Positions 10,097 through 20,485 of a stretch of 64,000 nucleotides of DNA are shown piece by piece. Below the pieces are notes generated by a model, which worked only from the letters and a program-made list of their open reading frames with translations, was not told the DNA's origin and made no database searches. Within the stretch, counting starts at the first letter, position 1. Each line of letters starts with the position of its first letter. Source of the stretch: Photobacterium salinisoli (GTDB taxonomy: Bacteria > Pseudomonadota > Gammaproteobacteria > Enterobacterales > Vibrionaceae); assembly GCF_003614885.1 (NCBI RefSeq), contig NZ_QZMS01000013.1, forward strand, positions 203,780-267,779. Reading direction: 5' to 3'. A program made the translations under genes and the position numbers.

Positions 10097-10822
10097 ATGT
10101 CAAAGTTAACCGCAACCCATCTGGCGAAAAGCTACAACGGCCGCAAAGTCGTTTCCGATGTCAGCCTGGAAGTGGAATCTGGCAAGATTGTCGGTCTGCT
10201 CGGCCCGAACGGTGCCGGCAAAACCACGTCGTTTTATATGATTGTTGGTCTGGTCGCCCGCGATGAAGGCCAGATTACCATCGACGGCCATGATATCAGC
10301 CTGCAACCTATGCATAACCGTGCCCGTATGGGGATAGGTTATCTGCCTCAGGAAGCGTCTATCTTCCGTAAGCTGAGTGTGCATGACAATCTGATGGCGG
10401 TTTTGCAAACCCGCTCCGATCTGACCAAAGCCGAGCGTCAGGACAAGCTTGAGGAACTGCTGGATGAGTTCCATATCCAGCATATTCGCAACAGTCAGGG
10501 CATGGCATTGTCGGGAGGCGAGCGACGCCGGGTAGAGATAGCCCGCGCACTGGCGGCAAACCCTAAATTTATTTTGTTGGATGAACCTTTTGCCGGGGTC
10601 GATCCCATCTCGGTGATCGACATTAAGAAGATCATCGAACACCTCAGAGATCGCGGTCTGGGCGTGTTAATCACAGACCACAACGTGCGGGAAACCCTTG
10701 ACGTTTGCGAACACGCTTACATCGTCAGCCAGGGACAGCTGATTGCTCACGGTACGCCGTCTGATGTCCTCAACGACGAACACGTGAAACGCGTTTATCT
10801 GGGAGACCAGTTCCGTCTATAG
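10097..10822 (+). CDS. lptB: LptB, ATPase of the LPS exporter
   Basis: LptB is the cytoplasmic ATPase of the LptB2FGC complex that extracts LPS from the inner membrane. The 241 aa show Walker [12 protein letters not shown]-loop [12 protein letters not shown], signature [15 protein letters not shown], Walker [14 protein letters not shown] and the switch His in [10 protein letters not shown]. It lies 12 nt after lptA and 121 nt before rpoN; lptF and lptG are elsewhere in the genome, as usual. Confidence 0.98.
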   Translation: MSKLTATHLAKSYNGRKVVSDVSLEVESGKIVGLLGPNGAGKTTSFYMIVGLVARDEGQITIDGHDISLQPMHNRARMGIGYLPQEASIFRKLSVHDNLMAVLQTRSDLTKAERQDKLEELLDEFHIQHIRNSQGMALSGGERRRVEIARALAANPKFILLDEPFAGVDPISVIDIKKIIEHLRDRGLGVLITDHNVRETLDVCEHAYIVSQGQLIAHGTPSDVLNDEHVKRVYLGDQFRL

Positions 10823-10943
10823 TTATAGATAAAAGGACACAACCGAGGTAAGCTGCCAAGGCTGGTCGAAGGTTTTGATTCGACTGGCCTAAAGACCCCA
10901 AAACAAGCGATTCATACAATAATCACAAGGTGTCTGTACACGC

Positions 10944-12428
10944 ATGAAAACTTCGCTCCAGCTCAAGCTTGGCCAACAATTGGCAATGACGCCGCAACTG
11001 CAACAGGCCATTCGTCTGCTGCAACTTTCTACCCTGGATCTGCAACAGGAAATCCAGGAGGCCTTAGATGCCAACCCCCTGCTGGAGCTTGACGAAAGCC
11101 ACCCGGATGGCGACAACCCGTCGTCTGATGCTGATGATATCCACGCCGACGGCAAAAACGATGCCGCAGAGCAATACGAGGATATCAGCAGCGATTCCTT
11201 TGATACTTCCGATGTCATCGAACAGCGGGAAATGCCTGCTGAACTGCCCGTCGATACCACCTGGGATGATGTCTACAGTGCCGGTACCGGCAGTGCCGGG
11301 ATTGCGCCGGACGACGACATGCCGGTTTATCAGGGGGAGACAACAGAAACCCTGCAGGATTACCTGATGTGGCAGCTGGAGCTGACGCCGTTCAGCGACA
11401 CCGACCGCACCATAGCTTTCGCCATCATTGATGCCGTTGACGAGAAAGGCTATCTCACCTGCACCTGCGACGATATTCTGGAAAGCATGGGCGATGAAAA
11501 TGTCGAGCTCGATGAAGTCGAAGCCGTCCTCAAGCGCGTCCAGCAATTTGATCCGCTGGGCGTGGCGTCACGGGATCTGCGCGAGTGCCTGCTGCTTCAG
11601 CTGGCTACATACCCGGAAGATACTCCCTGGCTGAACGAAGCGAAAATGGTGCTGATTGAACACCTGGATTTGCTGGGTAACCGCGACTATCGTCAGCTGA
11701 TGCGTGACACTAAGCTCAAAGAAGATGAGCTGAAAAACGTCATGGCACTGATTCACACGCTGGAGCCTCGTCCGGGCAACCGGGTGGTCGCCTCGGAAAC
11801 CGAGTACGTCATTCCTGATGTGTCTGTGTTCAAGGATAAAGGCAAATGGGTGGTGACGATTAACCCGGACAGCGTCCCGCGCCTTCGCGTCAACGAACAA
11901 TACGCGGCAATGAGCAAACAAACGCGCAACAGTGCCGACAGTCAGTTTATCCGCAGTCATCTTCAGGATGCCAAGTGGCTGATCAAGAGCCTGGAAAGCC
12001 GCAATGATACCCTGCTGAAAGTGGCCCGCTGTATTGTTGAACATCAGCAAGATTTTTTTGAATACGGTGAGGAAGCCATGAAACCTATGGTCCTCAACGA
12101 CATTGCCCTGGCCGTTGAAATGCACGAATCAACGATCTCCCGGGTCACCACCCAGAAATTTATGCATACCCCACGCGGTATTTTTGAGTTGAAGTACTTC
12201 TTCTCAAGCCATGTCAGTACGGATAACGGCGGAGAATGCTCCTCCACGGCTATTCGCGCGCTGGTGAAGAAATTGGTTGCGGCCGAAAATCAGGCCAAAC
12301 CCTTGAGTGATAGCAAAATTGCGACATTACTGGCGGATCAAGGCATCATGGTGGCTAGGCGTACAATAGCCAAGTATCGTGAATCGCTGGGTATTCCGCC
12401 TTCAAGCCAAAGAAAACGCCTGCTCTGA
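10944..12428 (+). CDS. rpoN: RNA polymerase sigma-54 factor RpoN
   Basis: RpoN directs RNA polymerase to -24/-12 promoters with AAA+ activators; in vibrios it controls flagella, nitrogen use and quorum-sensing small RNAs. The 494-aa protein has the Gln-rich activator-interaction region I (residues 1-45, [23 protein letters not shown]), an acidic region II (about 48-115), the core-binding domain, an HTH (about residues 365-385), and the RpoN box [10 protein letters not shown] near the C-terminus. It is followed 28 nt later by hpf. Confidence 0.98.
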   Translation: MKTSLQLKLGQQLAMTPQLQQAIRLLQLSTLDLQQEIQEALDANPLLELDESHPDGDNPSSDADDIHADGKNDAAEQYEDISSDSFDTSDVIEQREMPAELPVDTTWDDVYSAGTGSAGIAPDDDMPVYQGETTETLQDYLMWQLELTPFSDTDRTIAFAIIDAVDEKGYLTCTCDDILESMGDENVELDEVEAVLKRVQQFDPLGVASRDLRECLLLQLATYPEDTPWLNEAKMVLIEHLDLLGNRDYRQLMRDTKLKEDELKNVMALIHTLEPRPGNRVVASETEYVIPDVSVFKDKGKWVVTINPDSVPRLRVNEQYAAMSKQTRNSADSQFIRSHLQDAKWLIKSLESRNDTLLKVARCIVEHQQDFFEYGEEAMKPMVLNDIALAVEMHESTISRVTTQKFMHTPRGIFELKYFFSSHVSTDNGGECSSTAIRALVKKLVAAENQAKPLSDSKIATLLADQGIMVARRTIAKYRESLGIPPSSQRKRLL

Positions 12429-12456
12429 TTGCCGGCGATTAAGGAGGAAGATGTCT

Positions 12457-12744
12457 ATGCAAATTAATCTCACTGGTCACCACATTGAAGTTACCCCAGC
12501 ACTGCGTGAGTATGTGACAACAAAGTTCGATAAGCTGGAACGCTTTTTCGACAAAATTAATAACGTGCATGTTGTGTTGAATGTAGAAAAAATGCAGCAA
12601 ATTGCCGAGGCGACATTGCACATTAACGCGGGAGAGATCCACGCGAAAGCAGATTCTGAAAATATGTATGCGGCAATTGATCAATTAACTGATAAACTGG
12701 TCCGTCAACTGAACAAACATAAAGACAAACTCAATAGTCATTAA
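12457..12744 (+). CDS. hpf: Ribosome hibernation promoting factor HPF
   Basis: HPF binds the 30S subunit and promotes 100S dimer formation in stationary phase. The 95-aa protein begins MQINLTGHHIEVTPALREYV, matching short HPF proteins. Two ATGs (12451 and 12457) follow an AAGGAGG at 12441-12447. The second is chosen because it gives a 9-nt spacer and the family N-terminus; the first would be only 3 nt away. It is the standard neighbour of rpoN and ptsN. Confidence 0.95.
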   Translation: MQINLTGHHIEVTPALREYVTTKFDKLERFFDKINNVHVVLNVEKMQQIAEATLHINAGEIHAKADSENMYAAIDQLTDKLVRQLNKHKDKLNSH

Positions 12745-12745
12745 C

Positions 12746-13198
12746 ATGCAACTGAGTCGAGTATTAAGCCTGGACTGCACCAAGAGTGCAGTCCACTGCT
12801 CCAGTAAAAAACGTGCGCTGGAAATCATCAGCGAAATTGCTGGCCAACATTTAAACCAGAACCCTCAACCCCTGTTCGAGTGTATGCTCAACCGTGAAAA
12901 AATGGGGAGTACGGGTATAGGTAATGGTATTGCCATTCCCCATGGCCGTGTCACCGACAGCGAACAAGCGATTGCGGTGCTGATCCAGTGTCAGCAGCCT
13001 ATCCAGTTCGATGCGATTGACAATCAACCCGTCGATCTGCTTTTTGCGCTTCTGGTGCCCGATGCCCAGTGCAAGGAACACCTGAAGACACTGTCCAGCA
13101 TGGCGGAAAAGCTCAGCGATAAAGCGGTTCTCAAGCAACTCAGGGCTGCAAAAAGCGATGAAGAGCTTTACCAGATCATGACCTCAGAGCCGTCTTAG
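12746..13198 (+). CDS. ptsN: PtsN (EIIA-Ntr), nitrogen-regulatory PTS protein
   Basis: EIIA-Ntr is the terminal phosphocarrier of the PTS-Ntr (PtsP-NPr-PtsN) chain, regulating potassium transport and other functions rather than sugar uptake. The 150-aa protein has the PTS EIIA type-2 fold with the phosphorylated His in [13 protein letters not shown] (about residue 72). It starts 1 nt after hpf and is followed by rapZ and npr, so two PTS-Ntr components are in one operon. Confidence 0.96.
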   Translation: MQLSRVLSLDCTKSAVHCSSKKRALEIISEIAGQHLNQNPQPLFECMLNREKMGSTGIGNGIAIPHGRVTDSEQAIAVLIQCQQPIQFDAIDNQPVDLLFALLVPDAQCKEHLKTLSSMAEKLSDKAVLKQLRAAKSDEELYQIMTSEPS

Positions 13199-13220
13199 CA
13201 GCTATCAGGAAGGGTTTGTC

Positions 13221-14084
13221 ATGAAATTGATGATAGTCAGCGGCCGCTCAGGCTCAGGTAAATCAGTGGCTCTCAGGGTACTGGAAGATCTCGGCTATTA
13301 CTGCGTAGATAATCTGCCGGTACATCTGCTCTCCGATCTTATCCAAACCCTGGATCCTCATACCCAGAAAGTGGCGGTCAGCGTTGATGTCCGCAACATG
13401 CCGGCCGATCATGACATTACCAGCTCAGTGCTGGAAGACGTCCGCCAGCAGGCTGACGTCAACCTGCTGTTTCTCGATGCCGATGACAACACCCTGGTCA
13501 AACGCTACAGCGAAACCCGGCGATTGCATCCGCTCTCAAGGCAGAATATGAGCCTGGAAGAAGCGATTCAGGCCGAAAGCGCCTGGCTGGCAAATCTGAA
13601 AGAAGCCGCCGATCTGGTGCTGGACACCACTTCACTGTCTATCCATGATCTCAGCGAAACCGTGCGTGCGCGTGTGCTGGGGCGTCAGGCCCGTGAACTG
13701 GTGATGGTGTTCGAGTCTTTTGGCTTCAAGCATGGCTTACCGACTGATGCGGATTATGTGTTTGATGTCCGTTTCTTACCCAACCCTCACTGGGTACCTG
13801 AACTTAAGCCACAAACCGGCCTCGACAGCGAAGTGCAGGACTATCTGGCCAGTCACCATGAAGTCAGTCAGCTGATCTACCAGATCCGACATTTTCTGGA
13901 AAGCTGGCTCCCTCTGCTTGAGAAAAACAACCGCAGTTACGTCACTGTTGCCATCGGTTGTACCGGCGGTCAGCACCGTTCTGTGTACGTTGCCCAGCAA
14001 CTGGCTGATTATTTCCGCCAGCGGGGACAACAGGTTCAGGTTCGTCATCGTACTCTGGAAAAACAAGGTCAGCTGAAGCATTGA
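13221..14084 (+). CDS. rapZ: RapZ, RNase adapter protein and nucleotide-binding regulator
   Basis: In E. coli RapZ binds the GlmZ/GlmY small RNAs and hands GlmZ to RNase E, tuning glucosamine-6-phosphate synthase and so envelope precursor supply. The 287-aa protein has Walker A GRSGSGKS (residues 8-15), the [22 protein letters not shown] segment, and the conserved C-terminal [15 protein letters not shown]-binding region. It overlaps the region just before npr (2-nt gap). Confidence 0.96.
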   Translation: MKLMIVSGRSGSGKSVALRVLEDLGYYCVDNLPVHLLSDLIQTLDPHTQKVAVSVDVRNMPADHDITSSVLEDVRQQADVNLLFLDADDNTLVKRYSETRRLHPLSRQNMSLEEAIQAESAWLANLKEAADLVLDTTSLSIHDLSETVRARVLGRQARELVMVFESFGFKHGLPTDADYVFDVRFLPNPHWVPELKPQTGLDSEVQDYLASHHEVSQLIYQIRHFLESWLPLLEKNNRSYVTVAIGCTGGQHRSVYVAQQLADYFRQRGQQVQVRHRTLEKQGQLKH

Positions 14085-14086
14085 GC

Positions 14087-14362
14087 ATGAATACTGTCAG
14101 TCGGGAATTATTCATTAAAAACCGCCTTGGTCTGCATGCCAGGGCGGCAATTAAACTGGTCGAGCTGGCACAGAGTTTTGATGCCATTATCACTGTCACC
14201 AACGAAGACAAATCCGCAACTGCCGACAGTGTGATGGGGTTATTGATGCTGGAGTCTGCACAAGGCCAGAAGATCATCGTCAGCGCTGAAGGGGGCGACG
14301 CCAGCGTCGCACTGGAAGCGGTCGCCTCGCTGATCGAAAACGGTTTTGACGAAGATAACTGA
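14087..14362 (+). CDS. npr: NPr, phosphocarrier protein of the nitrogen PTS
   Basis: NPr (PtsO) is an HPr-like phosphocarrier that passes phosphate from PtsP (EI-Ntr) to PtsN. The 91-aa protein has the active His in [16 protein letters not shown] and the HPr Ser-region in [14 protein letters not shown]. The ATG at 14087 is chosen; an in-frame TTG at 14081 overlaps the rapZ stop and is less likely. It closes the rightward operon that began with yrbG. Confidence 0.95.
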   Translation: MNTVSRELFIKNRLGLHARAAIKLVELAQSFDAIITVTNEDKSATADSVMGLLMLESAQGQKIIVSAEGGDASVALEAVASLIENGFDEDN

Positions 14363-14645
14363 TCCCCCGCTCCCGGCGGTCAATCGCCAGTCTCCTGAAA
14401 AGATCTGACCCTATCTTGCGTCTATCCGTCCCGAACAACAACAAAATACCCGGCAACCGACAACAAATCACCGCTTTAGACCCTCCCCCTTTTTTTCTTA
14501 CAGCCAAGTGAAATCTTAGCAAGATCTCAGATCCAGTGAGACAAAGACGACGCTATTACGTTAATATTCAGGTTATTGCGCCATTTCCCGGCTGCCGCTG
14601 TCGCAACAGAGCTGGGTGTATTCACGAAGCAAGGTAGTTCTCTCT
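14363..14645 (+). other. Untranslated region between npr and mgtE
   Basis: This 283-nt gap has a pyrimidine-rich stretch with a T-run (about 14485-14500) but no stable stem before it, so I do not call a terminator. The last 120 nt probably hold the mgtE promoter and leader. Some mgtE genes have an M-box magnesium riboswitch, but I do not recognise its conserved features here. Confidence 0.4.
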
Positions 14646-16004
14646 ATGGCGGACGTTTTCGAGCAAGATCAAACCCACCAGACACTGCAACAGGTTAACC
14701 AGGCCCTGGATCGAGGGATGTTCGTTCACGTCCGGCGAATGTTGCAGGATATGGAGCCTGAGGATATTGCCCACCTGCTTGAAGCCTGTCCGCCCAAAGA
14801 ACGTCAGGTCCTGTGGCAACTGACGGATCCTGAAGAGCAGGGTGAGATCCTTGACGAGCTGTCTGAAGATGTAAAAGACGGTATCGTGGCCATGATGGCG
14901 CCGGAAAAACTGGCAGCCGTCACTGAAGGCATGGAAAGCGATGACGTGGCTTACGTGCTGCGCAGTTTGCCTGATAACCGTTTCCGTGAAGTACTGGCGC
15001 AAATGGATGCCGCTGATCGCCATCGCGTCGAGCTGGCAATGGCTTATCCGGAGGAAAGCGCTGGCGGTATCATGAGTACCGACTTCGTGACCATCCGCGG
15101 CGATGTCACTGCCGATGTGGTTCTGCGCTATCTGCGCATGCGCGGAGAGCTTCCTGAAGCCACAGATACACTCTATGTGGTAGACGAACACAATGTGCTG
15201 ATTGGGCACCTCTCGCTGGCAACCCTGATTACCACGCAACCTGACGTACAGATTTGCGATGTGATGGACGATCCGGATGAAGCCATCAATGTCGAGATGG
15301 ACGACAGTGAAGTAGCCAACCTGTTTGAACGCCGTAACTGGCTCTCGGCACCTGTGGTCGATGCCAGCAACCAACTGGTCGGCCGTATCACCATCGATGA
15401 TGTGGTTGATATCATCCGGGAAGATGCCGAACACTCCATGATGAGTATGGCCGGTATGGACGACGATGAAGATACCTTTGCGCCTGTCATGAAATCCGCC
15501 CGCCGACGCAGCATCTGGCTGGGAGTGAATGTGTTAGCTGCGTTAGCCGCCGCCTCTGTTTCCAACATGTTTGAAGACACCCTGGATAAAATGGCCGCCA
15601 TTGCCGTTCTGATGACGATAGTGCCCTCGATGGGCGGGGTTGCCGGAAACCAGACTGTCGCCCTGGTGATCCGCGGTCTGGCCGTCGGTCATATCGGCGA
15701 TTCCAACACCCGCTGGCTGCTCAGTAAAGAAGCCCGGGTAGGTTTAATCAACGGTCTCTTGTGGGCCGGAATCATTGGTGGTGTGGTGGTCTTGTGGAAA
15801 GGCAACCTAATGCTCGGTGCCATTATTGCCGGTGCTATGCTGACCAACCTGCTGATCGCTGGTATCGCGGGGGTCGGAGTGCCTATTATTCTGAAAAAAC
15901 TCAATGTTGACCCGGCGCTCGCGGGCGGCATGGCATTAACAACCATTACCGATATTATCGGCCTGTCGGTATTTCTCGGCTTGGCGACAGTGTTTCTCAC
16001 CTGA
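14646..16004 (+). CDS. mgtE: MgtE-family magnesium transporter
   Basis: MgtE is a dimeric Mg2+-gated Mg2+ channel of the inner membrane. The 452-aa protein shows the superhelical N domain (about 1-130, with HLLEACPPKERQVLW), two CBS domains (about 135-255), a plug-helix region and five C-terminal membrane helices (from about 290). The family signatures PSMGGVAGNQTVALVIRGLA and TTITDIIGLSVFLGLA are present. The start at 14646 gives the usual MgtE N-terminus; the in-frame upstream start at 14616 has no support. Confidence 0.95.
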   Translation: MADVFEQDQTHQTLQQVNQALDRGMFVHVRRMLQDMEPEDIAHLLEACPPKERQVLWQLTDPEEQGEILDELSEDVKDGIVAMMAPEKLAAVTEGMESDDVAYVLRSLPDNRFREVLAQMDAADRHRVELAMAYPEESAGGIMSTDFVTIRGDVTADVVLRYLRMRGELPEATDTLYVVDEHNVLIGHLSLATLITTQPDVQICDVMDDPDEAINVEMDDSEVANLFERRNWLSAPVVDASNQLVGRITIDDVVDIIREDAEHSMMSMAGMDDDEDTFAPVMKSARRRSIWLGVNVLAALAAASVSNMFEDTLDKMAAIAVLMTIVPSMGGVAGNQTVALVIRGLAVGHIGDSNTRWLLSKEARVGLINGLLWAGIIGGVVVLWKGNLMLGAIIAGAMLTNLLIAGIAGVGVPIILKKLNVDPALAGGMALTTITDIIGLSVFLGLATVFLT

Positions 16005-16016
16005 TGGTTCAGAGAC

Positions 16017-16049
16017 AAAAAAGGTCCGGCACCGGGCCAGACCTTTTTC
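16017..16049. terminator. Bidirectional terminator between mgtE and pmbA
   Basis: AAAAAGGTC and GACCTTTTT pair perfectly, continued after one mismatch by GGC/GCC around the loop ACCGG. A-tract and T-tract flank both sides, so it can terminate the convergent mgtE (plus) and pmbA (minus) transcripts. Confidence 0.9.
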
Positions 16050-16066
16050 TCACTCAGAGCACACCA

Positions 16067-17416
16067 TTACTCACCGGCAATTTTCATTGATTCCAGCAAA
16101 ATGGAGCCGGTCTGAATCTGGCTGCGGGTTTCAGTGTCTGTCCCGATAGCCACAATATTGGCCATCATGTCTTTCAGATTCCCAGCAATCGTCACTTCAC
16201 TGACCGGGTATTGGATCACGCCATTTTCAACCCAGAAACCGGCGGCACCGCGCGAATAATCGCCGGTCACGATATTCACGCCCTGTCCCATCAGCTCTGT
16301 CACCAGGAACCCGGTACCCAGCTTACGCAGCATGGCATTGAAATCTTCACCTGTGCTGGACACCTGCCAGTTGTGGATACCACCTGCATGCCCGGTCGGC
16401 TGACGCCCCAGCTTGCGGGCGGCATAACTGGTCATCAGATAGGTTTTCAGTACCCCATCCTGAATGATTTCCCTGTCATGGGTGGCCAGGCCTTCACTGT
16501 CAAACGGTGTACTTGCCAGGCCACGCAGCAGGTGCGGGCGCTCACTGATGTTGAGCCAGGACGGAAAGATCTGCTCATCAAGCATATCCAGCAGGAACGT
16601 TGACTTACGGTATAAATTCGACCCGCTGATCCCCATCACCAGATGCCCGAACAAGCCGGTGGCAACATCGGAGGCAAACATGACAGGAGCCTGACGAGTG
16701 GACAATTTCTGCGGATCAATCCGGCTGACCGTGCGTTCTGCCGCCAACTGGCCAACTTTCTCCGGCGTCCACAAATCGCTGGTACGACGTGCCAGGGTAT
16801 AGCTGTAGTCGCGCTCCATGTCGCCATTCTTACCCTCGGCAATCACACAGCAACTGATACTGTGGCGACTGCTCGGGTAGCTGGCCAGCATGCCGTGCGT
16901 ATTGCCATACACCCGGATACCGTAGTGGCTGTCGTAGCTGGCACCGTCACTCTGCTTAATGCGGCTGTCAGCGTCCAGCGCAGCCTGCTCGGCAGCAATC
17001 GCGATAGAAGCGGCATGATCTGGTTCAGGTTCATCCGGGTAGAAAAGATCCAGATCCGGGATATTTTTGGCCATCAGCTCAGCCGGCCCCGGACCACCGA
17101 AGGGATCTTCCGAGGTATGGCGCGCAATTTCCAGTGCCGCTGCCACGGTTTGTGCAATCGCCGCTTCACTCAAGTCTGAGGTTGACGCACTGCCTTTACG
17201 CTGGCCGCGGTAGACGGTAATCCCCATCGCGCCATCGCTGTTAAATTCGACATTCTCGACCTCACACAAGTGGGTAGAGACACTGATCCCTGTGGATTTG
17301 TTAATCGCCACTTCGGCAGCATCAGCCTGCTGGCCGGCAAGCTCAAGGGCACGGGCGACCGCCTGTTCCAGCTCGCTACGCTGCTGGGCGACTTGTTGTT
17401 TCACATCCATAGTCAT
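16067..17416 (-). CDS. pmbA: PmbA/TldE, metalloprotease partner subunit
   Basis: PmbA (TldE) forms a heterodimer with TldD that proteolyses unfolded peptides, matures microcin B17-type precursors and affects CcdA turnover. The 449-aa protein has the TldE fold with the conserved [23 protein letters not shown] region and a [20 protein letters not shown] C-terminal segment (residues around 385-400). It lacks the HExxxH zinc motif, as expected for the E subunit. It is transcribed away from darP, with a 111-nt divergent region. Its partner tldD lies just past darP. Confidence 0.95.
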   Translation of the reverse strand: MTMDVKQQVAQQRSELEQAVARALELAGQQADAAEVAINKSTGISVSTHLCEVENVEFNSDGAMGITVYRGQRKGSASTSDLSEAAIAQTVAAALEIARHTSEDPFGGPGPAELMAKNIPDLDLFYPDEPEPDHAASIAIAAEQAALDADSRIKQSDGASYDSHYGIRVYGNTHGMLASYPSSRHSISCCVIAEGKNGDMERDYSYTLARRTSDLWTPEKVGQLAAERTVSRIDPQKLSTRQAPVMFASDVATGLFGHLVMGISGSNLYRKSTFLLDMLDEQIFPSWLNISERPHLLRGLASTPFDSEGLATHDREIIQDGVLKTYLMTSYAARKLGRQPTGHAGGIHNWQVSSTGEDFNAMLRKLGTGFLVTELMGQGVNIVTGDYSRGAAGFWVENGVIQYPVSEVTIAGNLKDMMANIVAIGTDTETRSQIQTGSILLESMKIAGE

Positions 17417-17527
17417 ACTTTATTTACACGGTTTCCCCTAAGGATAACACTCAAGACAATTAAAATGCGCCCAAATTCAACTTGAAACTGATAAAATAGA
17501 GACATTGAAGTCTGTCATGAGCCTGAT

Positions 17528-18052
17528 ATGAGCCGTAAAAATAAAAAAGCCCCATGGGAAGAGGAAGAAGAAATCATCTGGGTGAGTAAATCCGAGATGA
17601 AACGTGACATGGAAGCCCTGCAAAAGCTGGGCGAAGAGCTGGTCAAGCTCAAGCCCGGTGCATTAGCGAAAATCCCGCTGAGTGACGAGCTTCGCATGGC
17701 AATCAAAGACGCCCAGCGATTTAAGCAGGAGGCCTATCGCCGCCAGCTGCAGTTTATCGGTAAACAGATGCGTAACATTGACATCGAACCGATTCAGGCG
17801 GCACTGGACAAGCTGAATAACAAGCATGCTCAGGTAACGGCTCAGCTGCACAAGCTGGAATCTTTGCGTGATCGCATGATTGATGACGGCGATAGCGTGA
17901 TCAATGAAGTGATGGAAGCCCATCCGGATGCTGACCGCCAGCAACTGCGTCAACTGGTTCGTATGGCCGTGAAAGAAAAAGCCGCCAACAAGCCGGCCAA
18001 AGCCTACCGCGAAATCTTTCAGGTACTGAAAGCACTCTACATCAAAGACTGA
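17528..18052 (+). CDS. darP: DarP (YjgA), 50S ribosome-associated protein
   Basis: DarP/YjgA is a dual-action ribosomal assembly protein that associates with late pre-50S particles. The 174-aa protein is highly charged and helical, begins [27 protein letters not shown], and contains the family segment LPLSDELR-like [35 protein letters not shown]. It stands between pmbA and tldD, a common arrangement in gammaproteobacteria. Confidence 0.94.
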   Translation: MSRKNKKAPWEEEEEIIWVSKSEMKRDMEALQKLGEELVKLKPGALAKIPLSDELRMAIKDAQRFKQEAYRRQLQFIGKQMRNIDIEPIQAALDKLNNKHAQVTAQLHKLESLRDRMIDDGDSVINEVMEAHPDADRQQLRQLVRMAVKEKAANKPAKAYREIFQVLKALYIKD

Positions 18053-18069
18053 TTCCGTGCACTAGAGAC

Positions 18070-18097
18070 AAAAATGCCAGCAAATGCTGGCATTTTT
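18070..18097. terminator. Bidirectional terminator between darP and tldD
   Basis: A perfect 12-bp stem, 18070-18081 with 18086-18097 (core TGCCAGC / GCTGGCA), has loop AAAT and is flanked by A5 and T5. It serves convergent darP and tldD. Confidence 0.95.
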
Positions 18098-18123
18098 ATT
18101 GGCGTCAGTCCGCTCGGATGTGC

Positions 18124-19569
18124 TTACTGAGTTCCGCCGACTGTCATCGATGCCAGCTTCAGGGTTGGCTGACCGACACCGACAGGTATGCTTTGTCCGG
18201 CTTTGCCGCAGACGCCCACCCCACGGTCAAGTTCCAGATCGTTACCCACCATAGAGACTTTCTGCATCGCTTCAATGCCGCTGCCAATTAAGGTTGCACC
18301 TTTAATCGGACGGGTAATTTTACCCTTTTCAATCAGGTAAGCTTCTGACGCTGAGAATACAAATTTACCGGAAGTGATGTCGACCTGTCCGCCACCAAAA
18401 TTCGGGGCGTAAATGCCGTTTTCCACACTGGCGATGATCTCTTCCGGCGTATGTTCGCCCGGCAGCATGTAGGTATTGGTCATGCGTGGCATTGGCAGGT
18501 GCGCATAAGACTCACGACGGCCATTCCCGGTTGGCGCCACGCCCATCAGGCGGGCATTGAGCTTATCTTGCATATAGCCTTTGAGCTTGCCCCCTTCCAC
18601 CAGCACATTGTACTGGCCCTGGGTGCCTTCATCATCAATGCTCAGTGAACCGCGTCGATCTGCCAGAGTGCCGTCATCCACTATGGTACACAGGCTTGAG
18701 GTCACCTGCTGCCCCATCTGGCCCGAGAACATGGAAGAGCCCTTGCGGTTGAAATCACCTTCCAGACCGTGTCCGACAGCCTCATGCAGCAATACACCCG
18801 GCCAGCCCGCTCCAAGCACGACCGGCATAGTGCCGGCAGGTGCCGGATCGGCATCTATGTTGACCAGCGCCTGGCGCAGGGCTTCATCGGCATATTGCAA
18901 AGCGACCGACTTGCCGTCATTTTCAGTCATAAAATACTGATAACCGAAGCGGCCACCGCCGCCTGCACTGCCGCTTTCGCGCTTGCCGTTCTTCTCGATC
19001 AGCACGCTGACAGAAAAACGCACCAGAGGACGAATATCAGCCGCATAGGTGCCGTCTATGGCAGCGACAAGCACCTGCTCATAGACACCATTAATACTGA
19101 CCGAGACTTCTTTCACCAAAGGCTCTTTGGCACGGATATAGGCATCCACTTGCTGAAGCAGGGCTATTTTTTCCTGGCGCTCCAGGCTCTCCAGCGGATT
19201 GCCCCCGGCATACGCAGGCTTAACCGGCGATGAAGCAAAAGCCTGCACCTTGCCAGAGCCGCCACTGCGGGCAATACCGCGTGCCGCTTTGGCACTCTGA
19301 GTCAGTGACAGCTTGCTGATCTGATCTGAGTAGGCAAAGCCGGTTTTTTCACCGGATACCGCACGAACACCCACACCGCGGTCGATATTAAAGGAGCCGT
19401 CTTTGATGATACTGTCTTCCAGCACCAGTGATTCGTGCCAGCTGGACTGAAAATAAATATCGCCATAATCCACGTTCCGGGCGACCATAAGCCCCAGTAT
19501 CTGGCTGAGATCATCACGCTCAAGCCCGGACTGGGCCAGCATGGTCTGTTCTACGGTTTCCAGCATCAT
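18124..19569 (-). CDS. tldD: TldD, zinc metalloprotease subunit
   Basis: TldD is the catalytic subunit of the TldD/TldE peptidase. The 481-aa protein carries the zinc motif [12 protein letters not shown] (HExxxH, about residues 262-267) and the C-terminal [29 protein letters not shown]. It has two adjacent start codons (19569 and 19566). It follows the nitrilase-family gene by 4 nt, so it is likely the distal gene of the leftward mre-rng-yhdP string. Confidence 0.97.
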   Translation of the reverse strand: MMLETVEQTMLAQSGLERDDLSQILGLMVARNVDYGDIYFQSSWHESLVLEDSIIKDGSFNIDRGVGVRAVSGEKTGFAYSDQISKLSLTQSAKAARGIARSGGSGKVQAFASSPVKPAYAGGNPLESLERQEKIALLQQVDAYIRAKEPLVKEVSVSINGVYEQVLVAAIDGTYAADIRPLVRFSVSVLIEKNGKRESGSAGGGGRFGYQYFMTENDGKSVALQYADEALRQALVNIDADPAPAGTMPVVLGAGWPGVLLHEAVGHGLEGDFNRKGSSMFSGQMGQQVTSSLCTIVDDGTLADRRGSLSIDDEGTQGQYNVLVEGGKLKGYMQDKLNARLMGVAPTGNGRRESYAHLPMPRMTNTYMLPGEHTPEEIIASVENGIYAPNFGGGQVDITSGKFVFSASEAYLIEKGKITRPIKGATLIGSGIEAMQKVSMVGNDLELDRGVGVCGKAGQSIPVGVGQPTLKLASMTVGGTQ

Positions 19570-19573
19570 TGCC

Positions 19574-20404
19574 TTACTCTTCTGTGTTGCACTGCTGCAC
19601 CTGAAAACGGCTATGTTGCAGCAATGGCATATTCATTCGTATCTGTGCGCTCAGACCCAGATCGATATCTGCGGTGATCACACCTGTGCCCTGCTCCTGG
19701 CAGGCGACGACTTGTCCCCAGGGATCGATAATCATTGAGTGGCCCCAGGTTTCCCGCCCCTGGTTATGCTCCCCCCACTGCGCGGCTGCGACAATCCAGC
19801 ACTGGGTTTCAATAGCGCGTGCACGCAGCAGGATATCCCAGTGCGCTTTGCCGGTGACTTTAGTAAACGCTGCCGGCACGACTATGATATCGGCACCCTG
19901 CGCCCGCAATGCACTGTACAGTTGCGGGAAGCGGACATCATAACAGATCGACAGTCCAATGTTGCCGAAAGGTGTTGCCACCACCTTAACTGCCTCTCCT
20001 GGCCGGAAGGTGTCTGACTCACGATAGCTGTGGTGACGATCGGCGACCTCAACATCGAACATGTGCAATTTAGCGTAATGAGCCTGCAGCTGGCCCTGAT
20101 CGTCAAACAGCAAGGCCGTGGTCGACATGCTGCCGTCTTCACGCCGGATCGGCATAGATCCGATCAGCAACCAGATCCCCAGTTGACGGGACAGTGCGGC
20201 GAGCTGGCGTTGCAGCCCTCCCTCTCCCAGAGGTTCAGCATGTTGTTCGTAATCAGCCCGGGTACCGAAAATCAGGCAGTTTTCAGGCGTGACGACCAGT
20301 TTCGCCCCCTGCAACTGCAGCCCCTTCAACTTCTTTTTCAGCTGTTGCAGATTCTGTTCAGGATCAGGCCCGGAATTCATCTGTACTACACCCACTCTAG
20401 CCAT
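19574..20404 (-). CDS. Carbon-nitrogen hydrolase, Nit2/NitFhit-like amidase
   Basis: This belongs to the nitrilase superfamily (branch 10/Nit-type). Relatives in this genomic slot resemble Nit1/Nit2, which deaminate side products such as deaminated glutathione or 2-oxo-amides. The 276-aa protein shows the catalytic triad: Glu in VVTPENCL, Lys in [10 protein letters not shown], and Cys in [14 protein letters not shown]. The ATG at 20404 is preferred over 20416 because it gives the family start [14 protein letters not shown]. Substrate is not determined by sequence. It sits between yhdP and tldD as in other vibrios. Confidence 0.9.
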   Translation of the reverse strand: MARVGVVQMNSGPDPEQNLQQLKKKLKGLQLQGAKLVVTPENCLIFGTRADYEQHAEPLGEGGLQRQLAALSRQLGIWLLIGSMPIRREDGSMSTTALLFDDQGQLQAHYAKLHMFDVEVADRHHSYRESDTFRPGEAVKVVATPFGNIGLSICYDVRFPQLYSALRAQGADIIVVPAAFTKVTGKAHWDILLRARAIETQCWIVAAAQWGEHNQGRETWGHSMIIDPWGQVVACQEQGTGVITADIDLGLSAQIRMNMPLLQHSRFQVQQCNTEE

Positions 20405-20485
20405 CACGCACTCCATTACAAATTGATTTTCTTGTTATTATTACCTCAGCTTCACCAAACAGGCAAAGCCGGAAGTTCCTCATTA

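Noticed and set aside
14470..14505. Terminator after npr at the T-run
   Set aside because: A pyrimidine stretch and T-run are present, but no stable stem lies directly before them.
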